Positions 22,062 through 32,192 of a DNA stretch of 45,426 bases are shown here, piece by piece. The stretch's first letter is position 1. Each line of letters starts with the position of its first letter. This DNA comes from Allobrachymonas sp. (GTDB lineage: Bacteria > Pseudomonadota > Gammaproteobacteria > Burkholderiales > Burkholderiaceae_C): the NCBI GenBank assembly GCA_030529505.1, contig JAUMWT010000014.1, positions 1 through 45,426 on the forward strand, in the 5' to 3' direction. The notes beneath the pieces are model-generated. The model was not told the DNA's origin and did no database searches. It saw only the letters and a list, made by a program, of their open reading frames with translations. Position numbers and translations under genes: made by a program.

Positions 22062-24600
22062 CTTCTCCTCCCCTGAGCAGCTTGGCGGCCAGCTGCCTGA
22101 ATTCGCATTCGCCTTCGTGGCTGCGGCGGTTGCTGGAATAGGCCAGCAAGGCCTGACTAGCGCTGTCCGGCAAAGCCTCGTCTGGCGTGAGCCAAACCCA
22201 CAGCCGCCGCTCGCGCACAAAGAACAGGCACAAAATGCCCAGCACCAGCAGGGTGCTGCCCGCATAGACCACGGCCTGCCCCGGCGCGCGCGCCACTTGC
22301 AGCACGCTGGCCTGCACGGGTTGGTAATCCTTGGGCACAAACAGCAGTGGCTCGGGGTAGAACGGCGCATCGCTCAAAGCCAGCACAGCCTGGCTCATGA
22401 AAGCCTGATGGCGCGGCTGCGCCATGTCCAGCGGCGGCAGGCCCGCCTGCTGGCGCGCGCTTTGCAACAATTGCAGCAGGCTGCCGTTGAGCATGCGCAG
22501 CAAGGCGTTGCTGACGGGTTCGTGTTGATCGGGTGGCACCTGGCTTTCAACCCACGCCGCCACGCCCGCCAGCCCAAAGCTGCGCGTAGCCCGGCTTTGC
22601 AGATGACCTGCATGCAGATCGCGCCGCGCCTGCGGCCACTGGGCGGGGTCGCCCGCAAAGCGGTCGAGCACGCGCTGCGCCGTTTGCGCCAACTGTTGCG
22701 CCAGTGCGGCATCGCCCGCCGGTGCGGCTTGTGCAGCATACGCTCGGGCGGCCTGCTGGCGCTGCTGCGGATCGAGCAAGGCGCGGCGCAGGCGGATGAA
22801 TTCATCCAGCCCGCCATCGGCATCGGCCGGCACACGCAGATAGCGCCAGGGCTGCGCGGCGTTTTCGCGCACGCCAAACAGGTAGTGCGGCACACGGTGG
22901 GCGTTGGCGGCTGGCGGCTTGGCTGCAGCACCTGGGGCAGCTGATGCATGGATGGCCGGTGGGTTGGCCACCCACGCAGCGCCTGCGGCCGCAGTTTTGT
23001 TCGCCGATGCGTCAGTTGTGACCTCAAGCGCCGCCTCCATCGATGCGGCCTGCGCTGCCGCGGCTGCCGAAGCCACAGGGGCGTCCTCCCGGCCCGCCTG
23101 CGGCACGCGCTGCGATGGGCGCTGCGAGGTGTGTCCTGCGCCATCTGCAGCGGCGGGCGGCTCCAGCCCCTCTGCATCCACCGGCCGCATATAGCTGTGA
23201 AATTCCAGCGCCTGCCCGGCGGCATCGCGCAGGCGGTAACTCACGCTCGGCCCCAGGTCGCGCCAGGCCGTTTGCTCCGCAGGCGATGCGCCCCATTGCT
23301 GCCGCAGCCAGTGCCACCACGAAGCCGTCGCTGCGGATCGGGAAGCTGCGCCGCCGGCAGCGTGGGCATTGGCATCGGCCGCAGCGCCCAAGGGCTGTGG
23401 GTTCATCAGCTGCAAACCGGTGATTTCGAGCGTGCGCGGCTCGGTGGCATCGGCCCCATCGGCTTCAACCGGCAGGCGCTGCTCGCCGCCCACCTGGGCC
23501 CGCACATCAAACGGTGCGCGGCGGCCATCCAGCGCAAGGGCTTGCAGGGTCACGGCCGAGCCGCCGTCTTCAAAGCCGCTTTGATACAGGGTGATATCCC
23601 GATAGCGCAGGGGCTGGTTCACCGCAATGCGCGCACGCTGCGGCGGGCCGCCAGCGGGGTCGTGCAAGCGCACATCGCTGGCAAACAGGCGCGGCACGCC
23701 GTTGGGGTAATGCTCGGCGTGGAATTGCAGCAGCTCCACGGCAAAGGGCAAGTCTTGTATCACCACGCCATCGCCCACGGGCACGATGGCCGCTGCGCTG
23801 CGCGCGCCCTCGGCCACGCGCAATTGCCCGCGAAAGCCCGGCGTGCCCGGCCCCAGCTGATGTGTCGCAGGTACCTGCGCCACCAGCCCGCTGCCCCGAT
23901 AGGGCGTTTTGCCTTGCACAGCCATGTGCGCCCGCAGCAGCCAGCTGCTGTCGAGCAAGCTGCCCAAGCCAATCAGCACCACCGCGCCATGCGTGGCCAG
24001 ATAGCCGATGCGGTTGAAGCGCCCCTTGCGCGCAGCCAGCAGCCAGCCGTTGCGGGCGGGGATGTCTGATTGGCTGGCAACCCCGCTTGCAGGCTCAGGG
24101 GTATCGATTGCGGCCAAGGCACGCTCTTGCAGGCGCACCTGCCAGCCCGCATCGGCCAGCTGCTGCCCCAGGTTGCGCGCGGCTGTTGGGGCAGCTTGCG
24201 CCAGCATGGCCGTTTGCTTGTGCCCCAGGGCTTGCAAGGCTCGCAGGGGAATGTCTTCTTTCACATCGCGCCATTCGCGCACGATGACCGGCACGTGGCG
24301 CGCCATGCAGGCACTGGTGCTGGCCACCAGCACGCACAGTATCAAGAGGTACCAGGCGCTTTGGTAGATGTGAAACAGGCCCAGCGCTTCGAATACATCG
24401 GCCCAGAACGCGCCATACAGCCCCACGTACAAGCTGTAAGGCTGCTGCTGCGGCAGCACCGTGCCGATGAGCGATGCCAGCGCCATCACGCCCAGCAAGG
24501 CGATGGCAAAACGCATGGATGTGAGCAGCCGCCAGACCGCACGCAGGCAGCGCGCAACGGCAGATGGCGGCAGGGGAGTGGGGGCAACTTCCTCGGTCAT
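22045..24600 (-). CDS. resB: cytochrome c biogenesis protein ResB
   Basis: An 851-residue ResB/Ccs1 protein. Helices lie at the N-terminus (LLTSMRFAIALLGVMALASLIGTVLPQ, shown here by its core FAIALLGVMALASLIGT), then FHIYQSAWYLLILCVLVAST, then RFNRIGYLATHGAVVLIGLGSLLD with a conserved His, then a large periplasmic domain and a final helix (VVYAGSTLLVLGILCLFF). It is the heme chaperone partner of CcsB. ATG 24600 matches the family start; an upstream in-frame extension has no family support. The periplasmic domain carries an Ala-rich insertion of about 80 residues (DAPVASAAAAAQAASMEA and around) absent from typical homologues. In many betaproteobacteria a cytochrome c4 gene precedes resB; here no CxxCH-bearing frame is seen upstream. 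Confidence 0.92.
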   Translation of the reverse strand: MTEEVAPTPLPPSAVARCLRAVWRLLTSMRFAIALLGVMALASLIGTVLPQQQPYSLYVGLYGAFWADVFEALGLFHIYQSAWYLLILCVLVASTSACMARHVPVIVREWRDVKEDIPLRALQALGHKQTAMLAQAAPTAARNLGQQLADAGWQVRLQERALAAIDTPEPASGVASQSDIPARNGWLLAARKGRFNRIGYLATHGAVVLIGLGSLLDSSWLLRAHMAVQGKTPYRGSGLVAQVPATHQLGPGTPGFRGQLRVAEGARSAAAIVPVGDGVVIQDLPFAVELLQFHAEHYPNGVPRLFASDVRLHDPAGGPPQRARIAVNQPLRYRDITLYQSGFEDGGSAVTLQALALDGRRAPFDVRAQVGGEQRLPVEADGADATEPRTLEITGLQLMNPQPLGAAADANAHAAGGAASRSAATASWWHWLRQQWGASPAEQTAWRDLGPSVSYRLRDAAGQALEFHSYMRPVDAEGLEPPAAADGAGHTSQRPSQRVPQAGREDAPVASAAAAAQAASMEAALEVTTDASANKTAAAGAAWVANPPAIHASAAPGAAAKPPAANAHRVPHYLFGVRENAAQPWRYLRVPADADGGLDEFIRLRRALLDPQQRQQAARAYAAQAAPAGDAALAQQLAQTAQRVLDRFAGDPAQWPQARRDLHAGHLQSRATRSFGLAGVAAWVESQVPPDQHEPVSNALLRMLNGSLLQLLQSARQQAGLPPLDMAQPRHQAFMSQAVLALSDAPFYPEPLLFVPKDYQPVQASVLQVARAPGQAVVYAGSTLLVLGILCLFFVRERRLWVWLTPDEALPDSASQALLAYSSNRRSHEGECEFRQLAAKLLRGGEDEAAH

Positions 24601-24667
24601 GAACAAACAGCGGTCTGCCGGGCGGATCGGCAAGCGCCTTGGCCTGCATCGGCCTTGGCCGACAGGG

Positions 24668-24694
24668 GCTGTTTGAACCCAAGGCTCAAACAGC
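24668..24694. other. hairpin upstream of resB
   Basis: GCTGTTTGA (24668-24676) and TCAAACAGC (24686-24694) form a perfect 9-bp stem with a 9-base loop, about 67 bases before the resB start codon on the minus strand. No T run follows on either side. It could lie in the resB leader. Confidence 0.45.
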
Positions 24695-25107
24695 TCTAAT
24701 GGGTCTCTATATATCAGCGAGCGAGCATCAGGCGCGTATGCAACACGCATCAGAACCCAAGCAGCGGGCATGGCATGCCGCGATCCTACCAGCGGGGTTG
24801 AATGGCGCATCCATGCAATTGCAGGGGGCAAAGCCCAAAGCAGCGGTCTATGATGCAATCAATCACAGCGTGGCGCGTTTCGTCTCATCCGCCCAGCGCC
24901 CAGGGAATGCATTGCTGCGCCACAAGCACGGCGGGTGATAGCCGCTGCTGCGCTGCATCCACGCCAAGCACTGCCAGACTGTGGCCCCGGCCTGCCCGTT
25001 CACTACCCTCAAGCTTGACGCAAACACTTGAACAGTGCCCACCTGATTCCCGCTGGCTGGCGATCCATATGTCACCAGATGCGCCAACCATCCCCCGGCT
25101 GCCTCTA
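24695..25107. other. intergenic region, no gene seen
   Basis: Lies between the divergent resB and DUF445 genes. An AT-rich patch (TATATA near 24709) may mark the resB promoter on the minus strand, but no matching -35 was found. Confidence 0.4.
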
Positions 25108-25272
25108 AGAACCTGTTTACGATCTCCTCACGGGCGCTTGAATGATGGAAGCGGGCAGCTCTGCTGCGTTGCAAATCTCGTCCATAGCACGGGCTATGCC
25201 CTTCGATTTGTGCCTTGCATTCCATCCCGCGCCATATCCAATCGCCTCGCGTTGAGATCGTAAACAGGTTCT
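25108..25272. repeat. AGAACCTGTT inverted-repeat element, best-preserved copy
   Basis: A 165-bp unit with perfect 19-bp terminal inverted repeats: AGAACCTGTTTACGATCTC at 25108-25126 and its complement at 25254-25272. Inside the termini are CTCACGGGCGCTTGAATGA on the left and CCAATCGCCTCGCG (mirrored) on the right, with a central near-palindrome around CCATAGCACGGGCTATG. There is no open frame of note. No clear target-site duplication flanks it. The following bases to 25468 hold no recognised gene. Confidence 0.85.
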
Positions 25273-25468
25273 AACGATTTCCCGCACGCAAGCTCCAACA
25301 CGCCTGCTTGCCCCCATCCGGCGGGCTATCTGCGTTTTGTTTGACCCCTCGTTTTATCCTCTTCATTGGCTCAGCAAACGCGAGGCACTATCATTGCCCA
25401 TTCGCTCATCCATTTGTGCCCGGCTTGGCTTCTTGTGGCTGGCGCATTTTTTCGCCCCACGTTGTTTC

Positions 25469-26761
25469 ATGAGCATTCGCCCCCCTGATGAAAAAACCCG
25501 TGCCTTGCGGCGCATGAAAAGCGTAGCCCTGGCCGCCTTGCTGGCCGCTGTGGCGTTGCTGGGCCTGAGCCTTTACATGGGCCGCCAAGGCGTGTGGGGC
25601 TGGCTGGGTGCTTTTGCCGAAGCCGCCACCGTGGGCGCGCTGGCCGACTGGTTTGCCGTCACGGCCCTGTTTCGCCACCCGCTGGGCCTGCCCATTGCGC
25701 ACACCGCCATCATCCCGCGCAACCGCCAGCGTCTGGCCGAGGCCCTGGCGCAATTCGTGCGTGACAAATTCCTTGATAAAGAAGTGCTGCTGCAACGCAT
25801 GGCTGCCTACAACCTGGCGCAGAAGCTGGGCGTGTTTCTGGCCCAGCCGGGGCATCTGCCCCGCCTCACACAGCAGATGCGCGAATGGCTGGCCACCACT
25901 GTGGCCGCGCTCGACAAGCCTGAGCTGGAGCAAGGACTGCTGGACTTTGTGCGAAAGCAATTGCAGCAATGGGATGCCGCACCTACTGCTGCGCAACTGA
26001 TGCAATTTCTCACCTTGGGCGACCAGCACCAGCGCGTGCTCAATGCCTCGCTTGAAAAAATCGCCGAATGGATCGGCACCCCTACCATCCGCCAACTGAT
26101 TGCCGATCGCATGGTCGCGATGGCGCGCCAGCAATACCCCAAACTCGTGTGGATGACCGACAAGCTCGACTACACCGAGGACATTGCCGCCAAGTTGGCC
26201 GCGCAACTGGCCCAATCCTTGGTGGACGAAGTGCAAACCGTGCTGGCCATGCCCGAGCACCCTCTGCGCCAGCACTACGCGGCCGAAATCTCAAGCTGGC
26301 TGCAACGCCTGCAAAACGACCCCGCGCTGCAAAGCCAGGTGCAGCAGTTCAAAGACCAGCTGCTGAACCACCCCGCCCTGCAAGACTATGTGCAGCGCCT
26401 CTGGCAACGTGGGCGGCAATGGCTGCAACAGGATTTGCGCAGCGCAGACTCGGCGCTGGCCGCCGGCTTCATGCGCTACGCCACGGCCTTGAGCGAGCGC
26501 CTGCAACACAACCCCGCCTGGCAAAACGCCCTCAACAGCCAGTTGCAAGTGCTGGCCTGGCACCTGGCCGACCACCTGCGCGTGGTCGCGCCCGAACACA
26601 TCCGCCGCACCATGCAGGCCTGGGACGACAAAGACCTGGTCAACGAAATCGAACGCCACGTGGGCCGCGACCTGCAATTCATCCGCCTCAACGGCACCAT
26701 CATCGGCGGGCTGATCGGGGTGCTGATTTACGCCATCACACGTTTCGTCATGGGCGGATGA
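25469..26761 (+). CDS. DUF445 family membrane protein
   Basis: A 430-residue protein. After a charged start (MSIRPPDEKTRALRRMKS), a membrane helix (about 20-38) leads to the family hallmark AEAATVGALADWFAVTALFRHPLGLPI...HTAIIPRNR (written here with a break). A long helical middle region of amphipathic repeats follows (about 110-385). A C-terminal helix (IIGGLIGVLIYAITRFV) closes the protein. The architecture is typical for DUF445 (YjiN-like) proteins, whose role is poorly known. An earlier in-frame ATG (25337) would add 44 residues that do not resemble the family, so 25469 is preferred. It reads toward recA but is separated from it by a distinct promoter. Confidence 0.85.
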   Translation: MSIRPPDEKTRALRRMKSVALAALLAAVALLGLSLYMGRQGVWGWLGAFAEAATVGALADWFAVTALFRHPLGLPIAHTAIIPRNRQRLAEALAQFVRDKFLDKEVLLQRMAAYNLAQKLGVFLAQPGHLPRLTQQMREWLATTVAALDKPELEQGLLDFVRKQLQQWDAAPTAAQLMQFLTLGDQHQRVLNASLEKIAEWIGTPTIRQLIADRMVAMARQQYPKLVWMTDKLDYTEDIAAKLAAQLAQSLVDEVQTVLAMPEHPLRQHYAAEISSWLQRLQNDPALQSQVQQFKDQLLNHPALQDYVQRLWQRGRQWLQQDLRSADSALAAGFMRYATALSERLQHNPAWQNALNSQLQVLAWHLADHLRVVAPEHIRRTMQAWDDKDLVNEIERHVGRDLQFIRLNGTIIGGLIGVLIYAITRFVMGG

Positions 26762-26846
26762 GCATGGGTCGCAGGCACGGCCGTCAACTGCGGCCTCCTC
26801 CATTCAAGTCACAATCCGCCTTGCCAACCCGGACTGAAGCAGCCGC

Positions 26847-26874
26847 TTGACAGGCTGCCCGCAGGCGCTAGAAT
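26847..26874 (+). promoter_or_regulatory. sigma70 promoter of recA
   Basis: A perfect -35 TTGACA (26847-26852), a 16-base spacer and -10 TAGAAT (26869-26874), ending two bases before the LexA box. Confidence 0.8.
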
Positions 26875-26875
26875 A

Positions 26876-26891
26876 CTGTTCAAATAAACAG
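26876..26891 (+). promoter_or_regulatory. LexA (SOS) box of recA
   Basis: CTGTTCAAATAAACAG fits the CTGT-N8-ACAG LexA consensus of beta- and gammaproteobacteria and covers the expected transcription start. It predicts SOS induction of recA and possibly of the downstream genes. Confidence 0.88.
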
Positions 26892-26945
26892 TCTGTTGAT
26901 TTAATCAGTCTTCCTCTTTTCCACTTCTCTGCACGGAGTATTTTC

Positions 26946-27998
<1,053 letters not shown>

Positions 27999-28257
27999 GG
28001 CACACAGCACGCGCGCATCAACGCTTCGCTGCCGCAGCTTTGCGCTGATTTTGTGCGGCCATGCCGCGGCCCAGGCCCAGCACTGCGATGAGGGACACAG
28101 CTGCTTTGCGCTGAACCAGCCATCGTGCACCGCCAGGTGATGCATGCAGGCTGCGGCCTGGCTGCTCATGCCTTCCCTGCTTTGGGTGCCTCGTTTGTGC
28201 GTTCATGCGTTCATGTGTTCGCCAGCCTCTACCCCGGTATCAGCCACACACGATTTG

Positions 28258-28974
28258 ATGATTAGCTCCTCTGCCACCACCCTCAAAGGCAAGGCCCTGC
28301 AACTGCTGGCCCTGCGCGATTACTCGCGCGCAGAAATGCATCAAAAGTTGCTGAGCTGGTTGCGTGTACAAGCTGTCAAGCAGGCCAAGGGTGCAGGCCG
28401 CCAGCGCCCCAGCGCCTGCACATCGGCCCCGGCTGGCGCAGAGCAAAGACGCACGTCGGCGCTCGCTTTCAAGCCATGCGTCGAATACAGCGACGCCCTC
28501 GGCACTTGGGAAGATGCAAGGCATCTTTCTGGCGATGACGGCCCTGCAACAGATAGCGCGGTAGTCCACGAAGCCGCCACCAGCACGGCACACGAACAAG
28601 CCGCCGCCTGGCTGGAAGAGCAAAGCCGCCTCATCCCCGCCGTGCTGGATGAAATGCAGGTCAAAGGCTGGCTGGATGACCGCCGCGCCGCCGAGGCCCT
28701 GCTGCACCAGCGCAGCGCCCGCTTCGGCCAAGCCCGCCTGCGCCAGGCGCTGCAGCAAAAAGGCATTGATGCCGACACCTGCCGGGAACTGCTGCAAGCA
28801 ACTGCCCAGAGTGAGTATGCGCGCGCGCAAGCCCTGTGGCAGAAAAAATTCGGCGCCTTGCCCAGCACCCCGGCCGAACGCGCCAAGCAAATGCGCTTTC
28901 TCGCCAGCCGCGGATTTGCCGCTGCTATCATCCAGCGCATCTTGCGGCACGGGCCTGAAGATGACGGAATTTGA
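28258..28974 (+). CDS. recX: regulatory protein RecX with an internal insertion
   Basis: A 238-residue RecX-like protein with start ATG 28258 (MISSSATTLKGKAL). RecX binds RecA filaments and limits RecA activity. The first three-helix repeat begins as normal (GKALQLLALRDYSRAEMHQKL) and resumes at EEQSRLIPAVLDEMQVKGWLDDRRAAEALL. The remaining repeats follow (FGQARLRQALQQKGID, AQALWQKKFG, KQMRFLASRGFAAAIIQRIL). Between residues about 36 and 118 lies an insertion of roughly 80 residues, Ala/Ser/Thr-rich and without family similarity. Normal RecX proteins are about 150 residues long. Upstream in-frame ATGs exist (for example 28144) but would add a hydrophobic stretch not found in RecX. It lies directly after recA, the standard partner position. 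Confidence 0.88.
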   Translation: MISSSATTLKGKALQLLALRDYSRAEMHQKLLSWLRVQAVKQAKGAGRQRPSACTSAPAGAEQRRTSALAFKPCVEYSDALGTWEDARHLSGDDGPATDSAVVHEAATSTAHEQAAAWLEEQSRLIPAVLDEMQVKGWLDDRRAAEALLHQRSARFGQARLRQALQQKGIDADTCRELLQATAQSEYARAQALWQKKFGALPSTPAERAKQMRFLASRGFAAAIIQRILRHGPEDDGI

Positions 28975-29154
28975 ACGTTTGCAACCGCAAATCCCGACCG
29001 CTTCTTCAACACTTTTGCGGGTTGGCACTTCAGCCAACTTTTGCCGATCAGGTGTGAAGAACGTCAACAGCACCCTGTTCAGGGCAAGCCTCCCGCAAAC
29101 CTTCTCGTTTGCCAGCACTTTCTTCCCGCCATCTTTGAAGCTCACCGCCCACGT

Positions 29155-30807
29155 ATGAGTCTTGCCCTGGTAGCCAGCCGCGCCCTGCTGGGATTGGAAG
29201 CGCCTGCCGTCACGGTCGAGGTGCATCTGGCCAATGGCTTGCCCAGCTTCACGCTGGTGGGCCTGGCCGATACCGAAGTGAAAGAGGCGCGCGAGCGCGT
29301 GCGCAGCGCCATCCAGAACAGCGGGCTGGAATTTCCGCACAACAAGCGCATCACCGTCAATCTGGCGCCGGCTGATCTGCCCAAGGATTCCGGCCGCTTC
29401 GACCTGCCCATTGCCCTGGGCATTCTGGCGGCCAGCGGCCAAATTCCGGCCACCGCTTTGCAACAGCACGTGTTTGCGGGCGAACTGTCGCTCTCCGGCG
29501 GCTTGCGCCCCGTGCGCGGCGCATTGGCCATGGCTGCGGCCCTGCAACAGCAGGGCGAAACGGCGCCACTGATTTTGCCGCCGGGCAGCGCGCAAGAGGC
29601 CGCCCTGGTACCCGGTGCGCAGGTCTATCAGGCCCAAACCCTGCTGGACGTGGTGCGCCATTTTCTGCCCGCCCATGCCGAGCACACCGGCCACGCATCG
29701 GCCCACCTCGCCCCGACTCACGTCGATAGCCACACTGCAGCTGCGCGCGATGCAGGCGGCGCAAACGATGCCCATCTCGCACCAACGGCCCATGCCGCCA
29801 TCCCGCACGCAGCTCACGCCCTGCCGCTGCTGCAACCGGCTGCCCAGCTGCCCGAGCCGCACTACCCCGATCTGGCCGACGTCAAAGGCCAGGCCGCGGC
29901 CCGGCGCGCGCTGGAAATTTGCGCCGCAGGCGGGCACAGCCTGCTCATGGTCGGGCCGCCTGGCTCGGGCAAGTCGATGCTGGCGCAACGCTTTGCCGGC
30001 CTGCTGCCGCCCATGCACACCGATGAGGCTTTAGCCAGCGCCGCCATCGCCAGCCTGGCGGGCAAATTCCGCCTGGCCGATTGGGGCCGCCGTCCCTATG
30101 CCGCTCCGCACCACTCGGCCAGCGCAGTGGCACTGGTGGGGGGCGGCTCGCCCCCGCGCCCCGGCGAAATCAGCCTGGCGCATGCGGGCGTGCTGTTTCT
30201 GGACGAGCTGCCGGAGTTTCCCCGCCCCGCGCTTGAAGCCCTGCGCGAGCCGCTTGAGAGCGGGCACATCCACATCTCGCGCGCAGCGCAACAAGCCATT
30301 TTTCCGGCGCGCTTTCAACTGATCGCGGCCATGAACCCCTGCCCCTGCGGCTACCTCGGCAGCCGCGTGCGCAGTTGCCGCTGCACGCCCGATCAAGTCA
30401 GCCGCTATCAGGGCAAACTCAGCGGCCCCTTGCTCGATCGCATCGACCTGCACATCGAAGTGCCCGCCCTGCCGCCTGAAGAGCTGATGCACGCCGCCCC
30501 CGGCGAAAGCAGCGCTGCCGTGCGCGCCCGGGCACAGGCGGCGCGCGAACGCGCCCTGGCCCGCCAGCACTGCCCCAACGCCGCTTTGCAAGGGCAGGCG
30601 CTGGACGAAGCCGTGCAGCTGCAAAACGATGCTGCGCGCTTTTTGCAAGCCGCTGCCAGCCAACTGGGCTGGAGCGCCCGTGCCATGCACCGCATCTTGC
30701 GCGTGGCGCGCACTGTGGCCGATCTGGCCGATTGCGCACGCGTAGAAACCGCCCATGTGGCCGAAGCGATTCAAATGCGCCGCGGCTTGAGCAGTGTGCA
30801 GCCATGA
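29155..30807 (+). CDS. comM: ComM-type AAA+ ATPase (Mg-chelatase-like, YifB family) with His-rich insertion
   Basis: A 550-residue hexameric helicase family protein that aids branch migration when foreign DNA is integrated during natural transformation. The N-terminal ChlI-like domain starts MSLALVASRALLGLEAPAVTV. The AAA+ core has Walker A GPPGSGKS (267-274), Walker B LFLDELPEF, sensor segments and the Cys cluster MNPCPCGYLG...CRCTPDQVSRY. The C-terminal Mg_chelatase_C domain follows. Between the two domains (about 174-221) is an insertion of about 48 residues with eleven histidines, where E. coli YifB/ComM has a short linker. The stop codon overlaps the znuC ATG by four bases, coupling this gene to a zinc importer. 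Confidence 0.93.
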   Translation: MSLALVASRALLGLEAPAVTVEVHLANGLPSFTLVGLADTEVKEARERVRSAIQNSGLEFPHNKRITVNLAPADLPKDSGRFDLPIALGILAASGQIPATALQQHVFAGELSLSGGLRPVRGALAMAAALQQQGETAPLILPPGSAQEAALVPGAQVYQAQTLLDVVRHFLPAHAEHTGHASAHLAPTHVDSHTAAARDAGGANDAHLAPTAHAAIPHAAHALPLLQPAAQLPEPHYPDLADVKGQAAARRALEICAAGGHSLLMVGPPGSGKSMLAQRFAGLLPPMHTDEALASAAIASLAGKFRLADWGRRPYAAPHHSASAVALVGGGSPPRPGEISLAHAGVLFLDELPEFPRPALEALREPLESGHIHISRAAQQAIFPARFQLIAAMNPCPCGYLGSRVRSCRCTPDQVSRYQGKLSGPLLDRIDLHIEVPALPPEELMHAAPGESSAAVRARAQAARERALARQHCPNAALQGQALDEAVQLQNDAARFLQAAASQLGWSARAMHRILRVARTVADLADCARVETAHVAEAIQMRRGLSSVQP

Positions 30808-32189
30808 ACGCATCCTCGCGCCACACCCCGCAGCCGCTGCCACAGCCCGGGCAGGCCGATGCGCCCGAAGAACACAGCGGCACAGCCAGCGGCAGCGCAT
30901 CGCCTGCTGCCGCCAGCCCAACCATTGGCGCTGTTGCATCGGCAAGCGCTCCCACACCGGCTGCAGCCCCGGCCCTTGCCGGCAAGCCGCCCGCCTCATC
31001 AAGCCTTGCCCCTCATCGGCCCATCTTGGCGCACGCTGTCGCTGCGCCAGCCACCGTTGCACAGGCTGCTGTTTCCACCGGTGCGGATACGGGTGCAGGT
31101 GCGGATGCGGATACGGATACGGATACGGGTGTGGGTGTGGGTGTGGGTGTGGATGCGGCACCGTCTGCTTCTGCATGGGCGGATGCGCCGCCATCGCTTG
31201 CCCAAACGGCGTCGCCCTCTACCCACACCTCGCCATCCAGCAGCGCCATCGTGCTCGAAGGCATCAGCGTGCGCTATCAGGGCACGCCGGTTTTGCACGA
31301 TGTGTCGGCACGCTTTGCCTGCGGGCAGCGCTGGGCCATCGTCGGCGCCAATGGCACGGGCAAAAGCACCCTGCTCAAAGCGGCCATGCGCCTGCTGCAC
31401 TGCGAAGCGGGCCAGGTGCGCTGGCAGAACTTGCGCCGCGCAGACATTGCCTACCTGCCGCAGCAGGCAGGCATTGATCGCAACCTGCCCGTGCGCGTGC
31501 AAGACCTGGTGGCGCTGGGCCTGTGGCACGAGCTGCGCTGGTGGCGCGGCTTGCGCAAGGAGCAATGGGCGCGCGTGCATGCGGCGCTCGACCAAGTGGG
31601 CATGCGGGCCCAGGCGCGCGAGCCGATCGCGGCATTGTCCAGCGGGCAGTTTCAGCGCGTGCTGTTTGCCCGCATGCTGGTGCAGCGCGCGCGCATGCTG
31701 CTGCTGGACGAACCTTTCAACGCCGTGGATGAAGCCACCACCGCCGATCTGCTGCAAGTGCTGCACGGCTGCGCCCGCCAAGGGGCGGGCATTGTGGCCG
31801 TGGTGCACGATCAGGAGCAGGCCCGCTGCCATTTCGACCACATCCTGCAGCTGGACAAACCGGCACCGACGGATGCCAGCGCTGCAAAAGACACAAGCCC
31901 CGCCGCGCAGCGCACCGGCACAGCTGCGATGGGTACAGCTTCAACTCACGCAGCATATGGCGACACTGCCAATACCGCAGCCACGGCCTTAGCCACAACG
32001 GCCAGCACCAATCCCCGCGCAGCGGCTGCACCGCCCGCCCAATACAGCGCCGCCAGCTGCATGCACCCAAGCAGCCCCCTTGCCAACACCTGCGGCACTG
32101 GCATGGCGGCGCAAGCGCCTACGGGGCCTGGGCCGCGCACGGCCTGCATCACCGGCGCCTTTGCCGATCAGAGCAGGAATGGGAACTGA
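30804..32189 (+). CDS. znuC: zinc ABC transporter ATPase ZnuC with long low-complexity ends
   Basis: A 461-residue protein. The ATPase domain spans about 149-352: Walker A GANGTGKST (181-189), PQQAGIDRNLPVRVQDLV (Q-loop), signature LSSGQFQRVLFARML, Walker B MLLLDEPFNAVDE and H-loop VVHD. This matches ZnuC-type ATPases (family length about 250). About 148 N-terminal residues are Ala/Pro/Ser-rich and include a Gly/Asp-Ala/Thr/Val repeat (93-118) encoded by a hexanucleotide array. About 105 C-terminal residues are Ala/Thr/Pro-rich. ATG 30804 overlaps the comM stop; a later start nearer the domain is possible but the frame is open and coupled. The permease gene follows after three bases. Confidence 0.85.
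   Translation: MNASSRHTPQPLPQPGQADAPEEHSGTASGSASPAAASPTIGAVASASAPTPAAAPALAGKPPASSSLAPHRPILAHAVAAPATVAQAAVSTGADTGAGADADTDTDTGVGVGVGVDAAPSASAWADAPPSLAQTASPSTHTSPSSSAIVLEGISVRYQGTPVLHDVSARFACGQRWAIVGANGTGKSTLLKAAMRLLHCEAGQVRWQNLRRADIAYLPQQAGIDRNLPVRVQDLVALGLWHELRWWRGLRKEQWARVHAALDQVGMRAQAREPIAALSSGQFQRVLFARMLVQRARMLLLDEPFNAVDEATTADLLQVLHGCARQGAGIVAVVHDQEQARCHFDHILQLDKPAPTDASAAKDTSPAAQRTGTAAMGTASTHAAYGDTANTAATALATTASTNPRAAAAPPAQYSAASCMHPSSPLANTCGTGMAAQAPTGPGPRTACITGAFADQSRNGN
31080..31157 (+). repeat. hexanucleotide tandem repeat inside znuC
   Basis: Thirteen in-frame 6-base units of the form G(A/G)T(A/G)(C/T)(G/A). They include three identical GATACG units in a row (31110-31127) and four identical GGTGTG units (31128-31151). 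Each unit encodes Gly or Asp followed by Ala, Thr or Val. Slippage would change protein length by two residues without shifting the frame. Confidence 0.85.
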
Positions 32190-32192
32190 GCC

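Noticed and set aside
25337-25468. N-terminal extension of the DUF445 protein from ATG 25337
   Set aside because: The 44 added residues do not resemble the family and the internal ATG at 25469 fits the usual start.
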